From contig REGP01000006.1 of NCBI GenBank assembly GCA_004134995.1, positions 62,001 to 126,000 of the forward strand: a stretch of 64,000 bases of DNA. The letters run 5' to 3'. Source of the stretch: Oxalobacteraceae bacterium CAVE-383. GTDB taxonomy: Bacteria > Pseudomonadota > Gammaproteobacteria > Burkholderiales > Burkholderiaceae_D. Below, piece by piece: positions 43,648-51,636 of this stretch. Position 1 is the first letter of the stretch; every line of letters starts with the position of its first letter. The notes below the pieces were generated by a model, which did not search any database, was not told where the DNA came from, and saw nothing but the letters and a program-made list of their open reading frames with translations. Made by a program: the position numbers and the translations under genes.

Positions 43648-43801
43648 GTTCAGCCAAGGCGCCAAAAGGCGTCAGGCGGGCGCAATGGGGCGTTGTACTT
43701 CGTTCGTGTCCCCCGGCGGGCTACGCCCGCCTCCTCCTTTACCTCACTGCGCACAACACCCCATTGCGCCCGCCTGACGCCTTTTGGCGCCTTGGCTGAA
43801 C
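43648..43801 (-). repeat. Long hairpin element, copy D
   Basis: The longest copy: 49-nt arms (43648-43696 and 43753-43801) pair at 48 of 49 positions around a 56-nt loop (43697-43752), oriented like copy B. The inner stem is a perfect 7 bp (GGCGGGC / GCCCGCC around TAC) and differs from copy B by a compensated base-pair swap. The arm mismatch is G-T on the minus strand. It lies between the convergent GAF-EAL gene (3 nt away) and the third chemoreceptor (13 nt away). Confidence 0.9.
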
Positions 43802-43814
43802 GCCTGCGATACCC

Positions 43815-45452
43815 TTACGATACGCCGATCGCCGCCTGCGGATTCACCACCTTCGGCGGTACATGCAAGACGTGCTGCGGCTGGGCCAGCTGCATATCGT
43901 CGCCCGCAAGCTTGAAGACGCTGATCGCCTGCGCCAGATTGCCGGCCTGGGCCTGCATCGCTTCGGAAGCGGCGGCGGCTTCTTCCACCAGCGCGGCATT
44001 CTGCTGCGTGACGTTGTCCATCTGCGTAATGGCTTTGTTGACCTGCTCGATGCCGGCCGTCTGCTCCTGGCTGGCGGCGGTGATTTCGCCCATGATGTCG
44101 GTCACGCGTTTCACGCTTTCGACGATTTCGCGCATGGTCACGCCGGCCTGGTCGACCAGCTTGGCGCCGACGTCCACATTGCTGACCGAATCGTCGATCA
44201 GCACCTTGATTTCCTTGGCGGCGGCGGCCGAACGCTGGGCCAGGCTGCGTACTTCCGAGGCCACCACCGCGAAGCCGCGGCCCTGCTCGCCGGCGCGCGC
44301 CGCTTCCACCGCCGCATTCAGCGCCAGGATGTTGGTCTGGAAGGCGATGCCGTCGATGACGCCGATGATGTCGACGATCTTGCGCGCCGAGGTATTGATC
44401 GATCCCATGGTGTCGACCACCTGCGACACCACCGAGCCGCCCTTGATCGCGACTTCGGATGCCGAAATTGCGAGCTGGTTGGCCTGCCGCGCATTGTCGG
44501 CGTTCTGTTTCACGGTCGATGTCAATTCCTCCATCGAGGCCGCGGTTTCTTCGAGCGAACTGGCTTGCTGTTCGGTGCGGCTCGACAGATCCATATTGCC
44601 GCTGGCGATTTCGCCGGAAGCGGTGGCGATGGTATTGGTGCCGTTGCGCACCTCGCCCACGATTTTCACCAGGCTGTCGTTCATGTGCTTCAAAGCCTGC
44701 AGCAGCATGCCGGTTTCGTCGCCGCGGTTGACCTCGATGTTGCGGCTCAGGTCGCCGCCGGCCACGCTTTCGGCCATCTCGACCGCCTGGCTCAGCGGCA
44801 CGGTGATCGAGCGTGTCAGGGTGCGCGCCAATACGGCGCCGATCAGCAGCGCCAGGCCGCCCAGCGCCAGTTGCAGGATGGTGCTTTGGCGGGACGCTTC
44901 TTCAATGGCTTTGGCGGTATTGTCGATTTCCTTGCGCTGGTAATCGAGGAAGGCTTGCAGGCTGGCGAGGTAGCGCGGCGAGATCTGCGCAAAATCGTTG
45001 TCGAAGATGCGCGTGGCTTCATCGGAATCGCCGGCGCGCTTGGCTTTCATCAATGCATCGCGCGCCTTGGTATAGGCGTTGCGGTTCTTGTTGACGGCGT
45101 CGAACAGCTTCTGTTCTTCAGGCTCCAGACCGAGCGCCGCGATGTCCTTGGCAATATTGGCGTTGCCGCCGCGCGGGTTGGATTCGACGCCTTCGTTGGC
45201 GAACATCGCTTCCAGGCTGGTATCCGAACTCTTGGCCACGGCCTTGGCGCGGGTCAGCCCGGCGACGACGCTGCGAAACCACTCCTCGGTCAGGCGCTCC
45301 TTGGTCAATGGCGTGGCCATCATGTTGCGCACCGCCGCGGAGGTACTTTGCAAATGCCAGATGCCGCCGCCGAGCATGGCCGCCAACAGCAGAAGAATAA
45401 TGGCGAAGCCGCCGCCGAGCCGCACGCCGACGCGCAGGTTATTGAGTTTCAT
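43815..45452 (-). CDS. Methyl-accepting chemotaxis protein 3
   Basis: A 545-residue Tar-like transducer. TM1 about residues 10-30 ([19 protein letters not shown]), a 4HB sensor to about 190, TM2 about 191-211, a HAMP domain ([28 protein letters not shown]), then the signalling hairpin [21 protein letters not shown]. The C-terminus ([11 protein letters not shown]) has no docking pentapeptide. ATG 45452 follows CCAGGGGAATTTCC. Monocistronic; convergent with the GAF-EAL gene. Confidence 0.92.
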   Translation of the reverse strand: MKLNNLRVGVRLGGGFAIILLLLAAMLGGGIWHLQSTSAAVRNMMATPLTKERLTEEWFRSVVAGLTRAKAVAKSSDTSLEAMFANEGVESNPRGGNANIAKDIAALGLEPEEQKLFDAVNKNRNAYTKARDALMKAKRAGDSDEATRIFDNDFAQISPRYLASLQAFLDYQRKEIDNTAKAIEEASRQSTILQLALGGLALLIGAVLARTLTRSITVPLSQAVEMAESVAGGDLSRNIEVNRGDETGMLLQALKHMNDSLVKIVGEVRNGTNTIATASGEIASGNMDLSSRTEQQASSLEETAASMEELTSTVKQNADNARQANQLAISASEVAIKGGSVVSQVVDTMGSINTSARKIVDIIGVIDGIAFQTNILALNAAVEAARAGEQGRGFAVVASEVRSLAQRSAAAAKEIKVLIDDSVSNVDVGAKLVDQAGVTMREIVESVKRVTDIMGEITAASQEQTAGIEQVNKAITQMDNVTQQNAALVEEAAAASEAMQAQAGNLAQAISVFKLAGDDMQLAQPQHVLHVPPKVVNPQAAIGVS

Positions 45453-45646
45453 GGGAAATTCCCCTGGTGGATATTCTTATTGAATCCGATGTATTTTCTG
45501 AATGGAAATATACAGAAGTAATATCGTTTAATCCAGCGAATCCCCAGTGCAGTGTTGGCAAAATTAAGTAGGAGTACTGAGCACGTAGCGCGACAAAGTT
45601 GTCATTCTAAAAACTTTTAGCGTTTTCGGGATTTCTCTATGCCTGC

Positions 45647-46459
45647 CTAGCTGAAGGCAACCATGTCCATCGAGAGGATGCCGTACTCGTAACTGTCATG
45701 CAGCAATTCGGCGCGCGCCGGCGGCTGATCGCCCTCCGTGCCCCCTCTTGCAGCACCCATGGCCACGAACAGCGGCAGCAGATGTTCTTCGGTGGGGTGA
45801 TTGCGTTCGCCGGACGGCGCCAGCGAACGGTAGTGCAGCAGTGCGTCGTAATCGTTGTCCTGCAGGCGTTGCTTCATCCAGCCGGCGAATTCGCTGACCC
45901 ACGCGGGAACGGGCGTATCGACTTCCCTGCTGCGGAATTCATGCAGATTATGCGTCATCGAACCCGAGCCGATGATCAATACGCCTTGCGCGCGCAGGCT
46001 GCTCAAGGCGCGTCCCATGCGTTCATGCTCGGCCGGCGTGCCGCCGCGGATCAGGGCGATCTGCGCGACCGGAATGTCGGCGTCGGGATACATCAGCTTC
46101 AACGGCACCCAGGCGCCATGATCCAGTCCGCGCGTGTCGCTGCGCTTGACCGCGAAACCGGCCTTTTCCAGCAATCCGGCGGCTTGCTCCGCGGCTTCCG
46201 GCGCGCCGCCGGCCGGGTATCGGATATCGAACAGCGCCTGCGGAAAACCGCCGAAATCGTGAATGGTGTCGGGCTGCCGCGCCAGGCTGACCGCGGGCGC
46301 GCCGGCCGATTCCCAATGCGCCGAAACCATCAGGATCGCGCGCGGGCGCGGCAGGGCCTTGCCGAACTCGCTCAGAAAGCGATGCGCCGGCGTATCGGTC
46401 AGCGCCAGCATCGGCGAGCCGTGCGAAATGAAAAGCGCGGGCAGGGGAGTCGTGTTCAT
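45647..46459 (-). CDS. DODA-type extradiol dioxygenase (YgiD-like)
   Basis: A 270-residue class III extradiol dioxygenase. Metal-binding histidines are seen in FISHGSPML, MVSAHWES, MTHNLHEF and ERNHPTEEHLLPLF, matching the 4,5-DOPA dioxygenase/YgiD set; LDHGAWVPLKLMYP is another family mark. The start at 46459 follows ACAGGAAGCATC. YgiD opens DOPA-like catechols with a single metal ion. It is a stand-alone gene, so a general catechol-clearing role is more likely than membership in the 15 kb pathway. Confidence 0.87.
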   Translation of the reverse strand: MNTTPLPALFISHGSPMLALTDTPAHRFLSEFGKALPRPRAILMVSAHWESAGAPAVSLARQPDTIHDFGGFPQALFDIRYPAGGAPEAAEQAAGLLEKAGFAVKRSDTRGLDHGAWVPLKLMYPDADIPVAQIALIRGGTPAEHERMGRALSSLRAQGVLIIGSGSMTHNLHEFRSREVDTPVPAWVSEFAGWMKQRLQDNDYDALLHYRSLAPSGERNHPTEEHLLPLFVAMGAARGGTEGDQPPARAELLHDSYEYGILSMDMVAFS

Positions 46460-46614
46460 GATGCTTCCTGTGAATTGTCGGATTGCTATACTGTATCGCT
46501 TGGCGGCCGCGAAATAAACAGGCCGCGCGGGATTCATTGTTCCGGCAATGGTCGAATGGAACCCGATGCGGCGATCCGTATCGTTTTCAAATTAGGAAGC
46601 GTGAACGCGTTGGG

Positions 46615-47373
46615 TCAGTTTTGCAAATGCTGCTGCAGTTCGCCGATCGGCGTGACCGAGCAGGCTTGCTCGACCCGGTTGCGGCCCGCGTGCTTGGCCT
46701 GGTAAAGCGCTGCATCGGCATGGCCGTAGGCGGTTTCGAAATCGCCGCCCTGTTCGCTCCAGCTCACGCCGAAACTGGCGGTGACCTGGTGTTCGGGCAG
46801 GCAAAGAAATATCTTGTCGGCAATCGCGCGCCGCACCGTTTCGGCCAGGCGCATCGCCTCGGCGATGTCCATGCGCGGCAGCAGCACGGTAAATTCTTCT
46901 CCGCCGACCCGGCCGACGTCGCCATGGCCGGCCATTTCCAGCGTCGTGGTCAGCCGCGCCACCAGTTCGCGGATCACGGCGTCGCCGGCCGGATGGCCGA
47001 AGGCATCGTTGATGCGCTTGAAAAAGTCGATGTCCAGCACGATCAGCGACAACGAGCCTTGCTCCAGGTAGCGCGCGGCGCGTTCGAATACCGCGCCGCG
47101 GTTCAAGGCGCCGGTCAGGTTGTCGTGCCGCGCCTTGTAATCGAGTTCGCGGCTGAGCTGCTGCAATGTGGTGTTGGCGGAATTGAGTTCGCGCTCGGTG
47201 CGGTCGCTGCGGGCGATCAGGCGCCGCGTTTCGCGCATCAGCCGCTCATAATGCTTGATCAGATCCTCCAGCGCCGGCCGATAGCCGTCGGCCGGCAAGC
47301 CGTTGGTCGCAAGCGCCTTGTAGGCGCGCGCCAGCGCGGCTGTTTCGGCTTCGAAGAGGTCGATGTCGGTCAT
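46615..47373 (-). CDS. siaD: Diguanylate cyclase SiaD-like
   Basis: A 252-residue protein. Residues about 40-80 form a coiled coil and about 80-245 a GGDEF domain with the active GGEEF motif at residues 157-161. The RxxD inhibitory site is absent (GHGD at that place), so product inhibition may be weak. The start overlaps the siaC-like stop (TGATG). In Pseudomonas aeruginosa SiaD is switched on by dephosphorylated SiaC; the same four-gene set is present here, so this enzyme probably makes c-di-GMP under control of that partner-switching cascade. Confidence 0.85.
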   Translation of the reverse strand: MTDIDLFEAETAALARAYKALATNGLPADGYRPALEDLIKHYERLMRETRRLIARSDRTERELNSANTTLQQLSRELDYKARHDNLTGALNRGAVFERAARYLEQGSLSLIVLDIDFFKRINDAFGHPAGDAVIRELVARLTTTLEMAGHGDVGRVGGEEFTVLLPRMDIAEAMRLAETVRRAIADKIFLCLPEHQVTASFGVSWSEQGGDFETAYGHADAALYQAKHAGRNRVEQACSVTPIGELQQHLQN

Positions 47374-47762
47374 CAGGTTTTCACAACGCAATCGTTAAAT
47401 TTCAGGTCGGGAAAGTCCTCGCGCAATTCCTGGCCGAATTCGAAGATGGTGTCGTCGTCTTCGTCGTGATACCAGAGCAGTTCGATCGTGGTGCCCGCCT
47501 TGGCCTTTTCGTTCAGCGCACCGAACAGGGCGAACAGCATCTTGGTGCTGGAGCTGTTGAAATAGGCCAGCGCCACATGCACCGTCACGGTGGCGCCGGC
47601 GGTATCTTCAAGCAGATACTCGCGCAGCACGCCGATGACGTCGCCCCAGTAGAGGGCGGCGTTTTCCGGATACGATTCGCCCTTGATCGAAAGCAGGTGC
47701 TGGTCGAAGCGGAAATCGACCTCAGGGGAACTCGCCGTTGCCGCGATAAAGAAATTTTTCAT
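47373..47762 (-). CDS. siaC: SiaC-like (DUF1987) partner protein
   Basis: A 129-residue protein of the DUF1987/SiaC family, an anti-sigma-antagonist-like fold. FNSSSTKMLFALF carries the conserved phosphorylatable Thr (Thr73 here; Thr68 in P. aeruginosa SiaC). Phosphorylated SiaC is inactive; the unmodified form binds and activates SiaD. Encoded between the siaB-like and siaD-like genes with TGATG overlap to the latter. Confidence 0.87.
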   Translation of the reverse strand: MKNFFIAATASSPEVDFRFDQHLLSIKGESYPENAALYWGDVIGVLREYLLEDTAGATVTVHVALAYFNSSSTKMLFALFGALNEKAKAGTTIELLWYHDEDDDTIFEFGQELREDFPDLKFNDCVVKT

Positions 47763-47813
47763 GTTTTTATTTTCAATAAATTAGGACGGTTCTGCCGCCG
47801 GCATGCCGGCATC

Positions 47814-48410
47814 TCAAATGGTTGCTTTCAGGAAAAACATGGAGTTGCCGTCTTCTGCCGGCGTGAAGGCGAATTCCAGCGGTTCGCTGGCGTCGCGCGC
47901 CACGGTCAGCAATCCCAGGCCCGCGCCCTTGCTGTCTTCCGGCGTTTCCGAGCGCAGCATTTCCTTGTATTCGCGTTTGATTTCATCGATGGTCAGCGTG
48001 CGCAAATGCTCCAGTTTTTCGCGCAGCCGCCCGGCCACGTCCGCCAGGATCGGATTGGCGCAATGCAGATAATAATGTTCGTCCTTGGAGGTGATGCAGA
48101 CCGAGCCGTGGCGCATGGCATGTTCGGTCTGGCCGGCTTTTTCGTAAGAGTCGGCCGAATAGTGGACGATATTCTGCGCCATCTCGATGAACGACGAAAA
48201 CAGCTTGCGCCGCGTCAGTCCTTCGGCGCCGACGTGTTCGACGCGCATCTTCACCGCATCGGCCATGGCGGCGATGATATTCTGCGAAAAATAGCCGACA
48301 TAAAAAAAGATGACTTCGCCTGTGCCGGAGCAATGGCAAAAATCATGTAATTGTGCGCCGATCGATTTGCTTTCCATCTTTGATTCTGTTCCCTGGAGTA
48401 ATTCGGTCAT
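47814..48410 (-). CDS. siaB: SiaB-like protein kinase (DUF6272)
   Basis: Up to 198 residues; the more plausible start is Met12 (48377), since AGGGA lies upstream of it while the first ATG lacks a Shine-Dalgarno. The fold is a GHKL/HPK-like ATPase: FSSFIEMAQNIVHYSAD (N-box-like) and DSKGAGLGLLTVARDA (G-box-like). In the family SiaB phosphorylates SiaC at the conserved Thr. It sits between the phosphatase and siaC-like genes in one operon. Confidence 0.82.
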   Translation of the reverse strand: MTELLQGTESKMESKSIGAQLHDFCHCSGTGEVIFFYVGYFSQNIIAAMADAVKMRVEHVGAEGLTRRKLFSSFIEMAQNIVHYSADSYEKAGQTEHAMRHGSVCITSKDEHYYLHCANPILADVAGRLREKLEHLRTLTIDEIKREYKEMLRSETPEDSKGAGLGLLTVARDASEPLEFAFTPAEDGNSMFFLKATI

Positions 48411-48452
48411 TCGGTGATTCGGATAATGTGTTCGGTATGTTCTACAGCGATA

Positions 48453-49688
48453 TCAGCCGGCGCGGAAACCGAAAAAAGTCAGGTCGTCGCGCCGCCGCTG
48501 GCGTCCCTGGTATTGCTGCTGTTCCTGCATCAGCGCTTGGGCCACGGCCGGCATCGGCGCGCCGCGATGGCGCACCAGGGCGTCGCGCAGGCGCTGCTTG
48601 CCGAAAGCGATATTCTTGGCGCCGCCGATCTGGTCGATGATGCCGTCGGTGGTGGCGAATACGATAGCCCCCGGCGCCAGCTCGACAGTCCGGTTTTTCC
48701 AGACCATGTCGTGCCGCGTGTCGACATAGCCGAGGCCGGTGCGTTCGCCGTCGATGGTCTGTACCTGCTCCTGGTCCGGCGCCAGGATGAACAGCGGCAT
48801 CCTGGCATTGGCGCAGGTCAGGACGCGGGTGGCGGCGTCGAACCAGAAAAAGGTCGCATCCATGCCGTCGTCCGATTCGGAGAGACGGTTATTGGCGGCG
48901 TGCTGCCCCAGCGCTTCCTTCATGCCGCGGTTGACCTCGCCCATCAACTGGGCCGGATCGCGCGGGCCGTGCCGGTTCATTGCCTGCGCCAGCGCCGACG
49001 AGGCGATCAGCGTCAGGAACGCGCCCGGCACGCCATGGCCGGTACAATCCGCGACGGCGGCGAACCAGCCTTCCGGAAAGGCTTCGAAATGATAAAAATC
49101 GCCGCCGACCAGATCGCGCGGCTCCCAGACCACGCAGGCGTCCGCCAACGTCGCGCCCATCGCTTCGCGCGAGGTGCTGAGCTTGGCGCGCTGGATCACG
49201 CTGGCGTAGTCGATGCTCTGCATGACCTGGCGGTTCTTTTCCGATTGCAGCTCGACCATCATGCGCATCAGATCCAGGCCGGAGCCGACGCCGGCGAAGC
49301 GGCCCTGCTCAACGATCACGAAACCGTCGGCCAGGCTCTTGTCGCCGGAGGCCACGGCCTGCGCGGCCAGTTCCTCGATCGGCGTTGCGGCCTCGACGAT
49401 CAGCGGATCCTTGTCCATGAAGGCGATGCAGGATTTCTTTTCGTACAATTCGCGATGGTAGGGCTTCGACATCTGCGACATGAAGATATTGCGGCTGATC
49501 AGACCCATCGGATACTCGTTTTCCAGCACCGGCAGGCTGATCAGCTCGCGATGCCGGCCGAATACCTCAAGCACGGTGCCGTTGGACTGTTCGGATGTGA
49601 CGGTCGGCACCGAAACAGCAAGGTCGCTGGCGGACGGTTGCTGAATAATACGGCTGATAGCCGGCATCACATGAAATTCAGTGTCCAT
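48453..49688 (-). CDS. PP2C/SpoIIE phosphatase with N-terminal CBS-like sensor (SiaA position)
   Basis: A 411-residue protein. Residues about 25-140 resemble a CBS-domain pair (LISLPVLENEYPMGLISRN; GFVIVEQGRFAGVGSG), followed by a SpoIIE-type PP2C domain with metal-binding residues in DLVGGDFYHF (about residue 196), VADCTGHGVPGAF (Asp214), FATTDGIID and RRRDDLTFF. In P. aeruginosa SiaA, the phosphatase that reactivates SiaC, has a membrane sensor and HAMP domain; here there is no membrane segment, so the input is probably a cytosolic ligand such as a nucleotide. First gene of the operon, 42 nt upstream of the kinase gene. The start at 49688 lacks a clear Shine-Dalgarno; 49667 is an alternative. 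Confidence 0.85.
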   Translation of the reverse strand: MDTEFHVMPAISRIIQQPSASDLAVSVPTVTSEQSNGTVLEVFGRHRELISLPVLENEYPMGLISRNIFMSQMSKPYHRELYEKKSCIAFMDKDPLIVEAATPIEELAAQAVASGDKSLADGFVIVEQGRFAGVGSGLDLMRMMVELQSEKNRQVMQSIDYASVIQRAKLSTSREAMGATLADACVVWEPRDLVGGDFYHFEAFPEGWFAAVADCTGHGVPGAFLTLIASSALAQAMNRHGPRDPAQLMGEVNRGMKEALGQHAANNRLSESDDGMDATFFWFDAATRVLTCANARMPLFILAPDQEQVQTIDGERTGLGYVDTRHDMVWKNRTVELAPGAIVFATTDGIIDQIGGAKNIAFGKQRLRDALVRHRGAPMPAVAQALMQEQQQYQGRQRRRDDLTFFGFRAG

Positions 49689-49824
49689 TGCGCGCGTATT
49701 CTTGGGAAAGCGGCAATGGTAGATGACTTCTATTACGGGAGTGTGACCGGCTCGCACCTGCACCGATATGGCGCGGAAAGCGGGTTGGAAAATAGGGTTA
49801 ATAACTCATATTCACACAATAAAT

Positions 49825-49853
49825 TAGACCGCAATGTTGCGCTGCGATATATT
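49825..49853 (+). promoter_or_regulatory. Putative sigma-70 promoter of the small RNA
   Basis: TAGACC (49825-49830) and TATATT (49848-49853) are separated by 17 nt; they match four of six and five of six consensus bases. Transcription would begin near 49860, at the first CTCCTCC repeat. Confidence 0.45.
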
Positions 49854-49859
49854 GAATCC

Positions 49860-49927
49860 GTCTCCTCCAATCTCCTCCTAAAGAAATTGGATTCAGCCCG
49901 CGCCGAAAGGCCAGCGGGCTTTTTTTT
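49860..49927 (+). ncRNA. Candidate small RNA with anti-Shine-Dalgarno loops
   Basis: A stretch of about 68 nt that looks like an Hfq-type small RNA. It has two direct repeats TCTCCTCC (49861-49868 and 49871-49878), complementary to Shine-Dalgarno sequences; the second is displayed in a loop closed by CCAAT/ATTGG (49867-49871, 49886-49890). A strong intrinsic terminator follows: AGCCCGC (49895-49901) with GCGGGCT (49914-49920), a GCC-GAAA-GGC tip inside, and eight T (49920-49927). No gene on the + strand upstream needs this terminator. It lies in the space between the SiaA-position gene and the DUF1289 gene. Targets are unknown. Confidence 0.6.
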
Positions 49928-49942
49928 GCCCGTCGATGTTAA

Positions 49943-49986
49943 AGTATTGCAGTATTGCAGTATTGCGCCGGCGATATTCGCCGGCG
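49943..49986. repeat. Octamer tandem repeat and adjoining hairpin
   Basis: Three exact copies of AGTATTGC (49943-49966), then a perfect 9-bp stem CGCCGGCGA / TCGCCGGCG around TAT (49966-49986). They lie between the sRNA terminator and the DUF1289 start. The octamer could vary in copy number and alter the leader of the downstream gene. Confidence 0.6.
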
Positions 49987-50023
49987 CCGCATTTGCCGTT
50001 TCCGTTTTACAGATAAGGTTGCC

Positions 50024-50209
50024 ATGCCCGTGCCAGAACGTCCCGATACGCCCTGTGTGGCTGTCTGCTCCACCTTGTTCGACGATATTTGCCGCGGCTG
50101 CGGCCGCACGGCGGACGAGGTATCGCAGTGGGTGGTGATGTCGAAAGAACAAAAGGACCTGGTTTGGGAGCGCATCCTGGCGCAAGGCTATCCGCGCCGC
50201 CAGTCCTGA
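50024..50209 (+). CDS. DUF1289 small cysteine-rich protein
   Basis: A 61-residue protein. The four-cysteine pattern PCVAVCSTLFDDICRGCGRT near the N-terminus is the DUF1289 signature and probably binds an iron-sulfur cluster or zinc; the C-terminal part SQWVVMSKEQKDLVWERI is the usual helix. Start 50024 follows AGATAAGGTTGCC. Members are often found beside redox or fatty acid genes; function unknown. Confidence 0.82.
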   Translation: MPVPERPDTPCVAVCSTLFDDICRGCGRTADEVSQWVVMSKEQKDLVWERILAQGYPRRQS

Positions 50210-50263
50210 ACCGGGATTGGGATAACGGCGCGGATGCGGCGCAAAAATCCGCTTTTCGATGAA

Positions 50264-50908
50264 TTAATGTTGCTGTGCAAAAAACGCAACACCGCGTTGC
50301 CGCAGCATGCCGGTCAGGGCGATCAGCGGCAGGCCGGTCAGGGCGGTCGGATCGCTGCTCTCGATCTTTTCCAGTATGGCGATCCCCAATCCTTCATTTT
50401 TGGCGCTGCCGGCGCAATCGTAGGGCTGCTCGATGCGCAAATAGGCATCCAGCTCGGCATCCGGCAGATCGCGGAAATCGACCAGGGTGCGCACGTTTTC
50501 GGTCTGAACCGCGGGTTCGCCGCCGTTGCGGCCGTCCCACAGGCATAAGGCGGTATGGAAGATCACGCGCCGTCCGCGCATGGCCTGTAGTTGCCGCAGG
50601 GCATTTTCGTGATTGCCCGGCTTGCCGATCTGGGCGCCGTCGAGCGTGGCGACCTGGTCGGAGCCGATAATCAGCCGTCCGGGCGCGCGCAGGCCGATCG
50701 CACGGGCTTTTTCCACCGCCAGCCGCATGGCGGTGGCTTCCGGCGTTTCCCCGGGCCGGGCGGTTTCGTCGATATCGGGCGTCATGACCTCGAAGGGCAG
50801 CCCCAGCCGCGACAGCAATTCGCGGCGGTATGGGGAGCTGGAGCCCAGGATCAGGGCGGGAGGGGCGGAGGAGGATGCGGGCAGGGGCTTGCCGGACGGG
50901 ATTGGCAT
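50264..50908 (-). CDS. Maf-like nucleotide pyrophosphatase (YceF type)
   Basis: A 214-residue Maf protein. LILGSSSPYRRELLSRLGLPF opens the fold, PDIDETARPGETPEA and GSDQVATLDGAQIGKPG carry the catalytic acidic residues, and SSDPTALTGLPLIALTGML is typical of the YceF/m7GTP pyrophosphatase branch rather than of canonical Maf. It clears modified nucleotides such as 7-methyl-GTP. Divergent from the yceD-rpmF-plsX block, its usual place in betaproteobacteria. Confidence 0.87.
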   Translation of the reverse strand: MPIPSGKPLPASSSAPPALILGSSSPYRRELLSRLGLPFEVMTPDIDETARPGETPEATAMRLAVEKARAIGLRAPGRLIIGSDQVATLDGAQIGKPGNHENALRQLQAMRGRRVIFHTALCLWDGRNGGEPAVQTENVRTLVDFRDLPDAELDAYLRIEQPYDCAGSAKNEGLGIAILEKIESSDPTALTGLPLIALTGMLRQRGVAFFAQQH

Positions 50909-50953
50909 ATTGTCTTATTTTGGTCGATGCGGTCAAAAAAGTATCGTAACACT

Positions 50954-50983
50954 TTGACGGATAAGGGAAAACACTGCTATTAT
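50954..50983 (+). promoter_or_regulatory. Sigma-70 promoter for yceD-rpmF-fatty acid operon
   Basis: TTGACG (50954-50959) and TATTAT (50978-50983) with an 18-nt spacer form a strong promoter 25 nt before yceD. Confidence 0.7.
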
Positions 50984-51008
50984 CGCCGGTTTTACAGATT
51001 CCATCGGC

Positions 51009-51503
51009 ATGAATCCTTTCCTGATCGACGCGTTTAAATTCAGCAAGCTGTCGGAACGCCTCGAAGGTGAAACGCCGGTCGCCGAGATGCCGCGCGTGGC
51101 GGAAGTCGCACAGGACAAGCAAGGGGTCATTGCATGGTCCCTGCAGGGCGGGCAGCATCGGCTGGGGTATCCGCAACTGACGCTGAAGGTGGCCGGTGCG
51201 ATCACTCTGCTGTGCCAGCGTTGCCTGACGCCGATGCGCGTGGATATCGATTCGGCATCGGTATTGGTGCTGGCCAGGGATGAAGCCCGCGCCGATGAAA
51301 TAGAAGCGCAGCTGGAGGACGACGAAATCGACGTCATTCCGGTGCCGGAAGAATTGAATTTGCGTGATTTGGTCGAGGACGAGGCATTATTGTCGCTGCC
51401 CTTCGCGCCGAAGCACGAAGTGTGTCCGGATCAGCCGGAAGCGGCTGAGCCGGCGAAAAGCGAGAAGCCCTCGCCGTTTGCGGTATTGAAAAATCTGAAG
51501 TGA
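51009..51503 (+). CDS. yceD: YceD (DUF177) protein
   Basis: A 164-residue DUF177 protein, encoded directly before rpmF as in nearly all bacteria. The paired cysteines in LLCQRCLTPMRVDID and the acidic LEDDEIDVIPVPEELNLRDLVEDEALLSLPF are the family core. DUF177/YceD proteins are needed for 23S rRNA accumulation in plants and are linked with L32 in bacteria. Likely co-transcribed with rpmF and plsX. Confidence 0.9.
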   Translation: MNPFLIDAFKFSKLSERLEGETPVAEMPRVAEVAQDKQGVIAWSLQGGQHRLGYPQLTLKVAGAITLLCQRCLTPMRVDIDSASVLVLARDEARADEIEAQLEDDEIDVIPVPEELNLRDLVEDEALLSLPFAPKHEVCPDQPEAAEPAKSEKPSPFAVLKNLK

Positions 51504-51636
51504 CGATGTTTTGCGCTGCAGGATGCGTTTCCGGGCAGTTGAGGCGCCGCCGGAGTGCAAGCGCATCGTTATTTCTTCTTTAGCCAGTTTTATGCTGGGT
51601 ATGTTAATATTTCGGAATTGAGAATTAGGAGTTGTC

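Noticed and set aside
15382-43801. Hairpin elements as CRISPR repeats, retron msd regions or insertion sequences
   Set aside because: Copies are 6-13 kb apart rather than arrayed, no cas, reverse transcriptase or transposase gene is present, and no target-site duplication is evident.
45453-45646. A sigma-28 flagellar promoter before the third chemoreceptor
   Set aside because: A TAAAAGTTT-like string is present but nothing like GCCGATAA follows at the right spacing.
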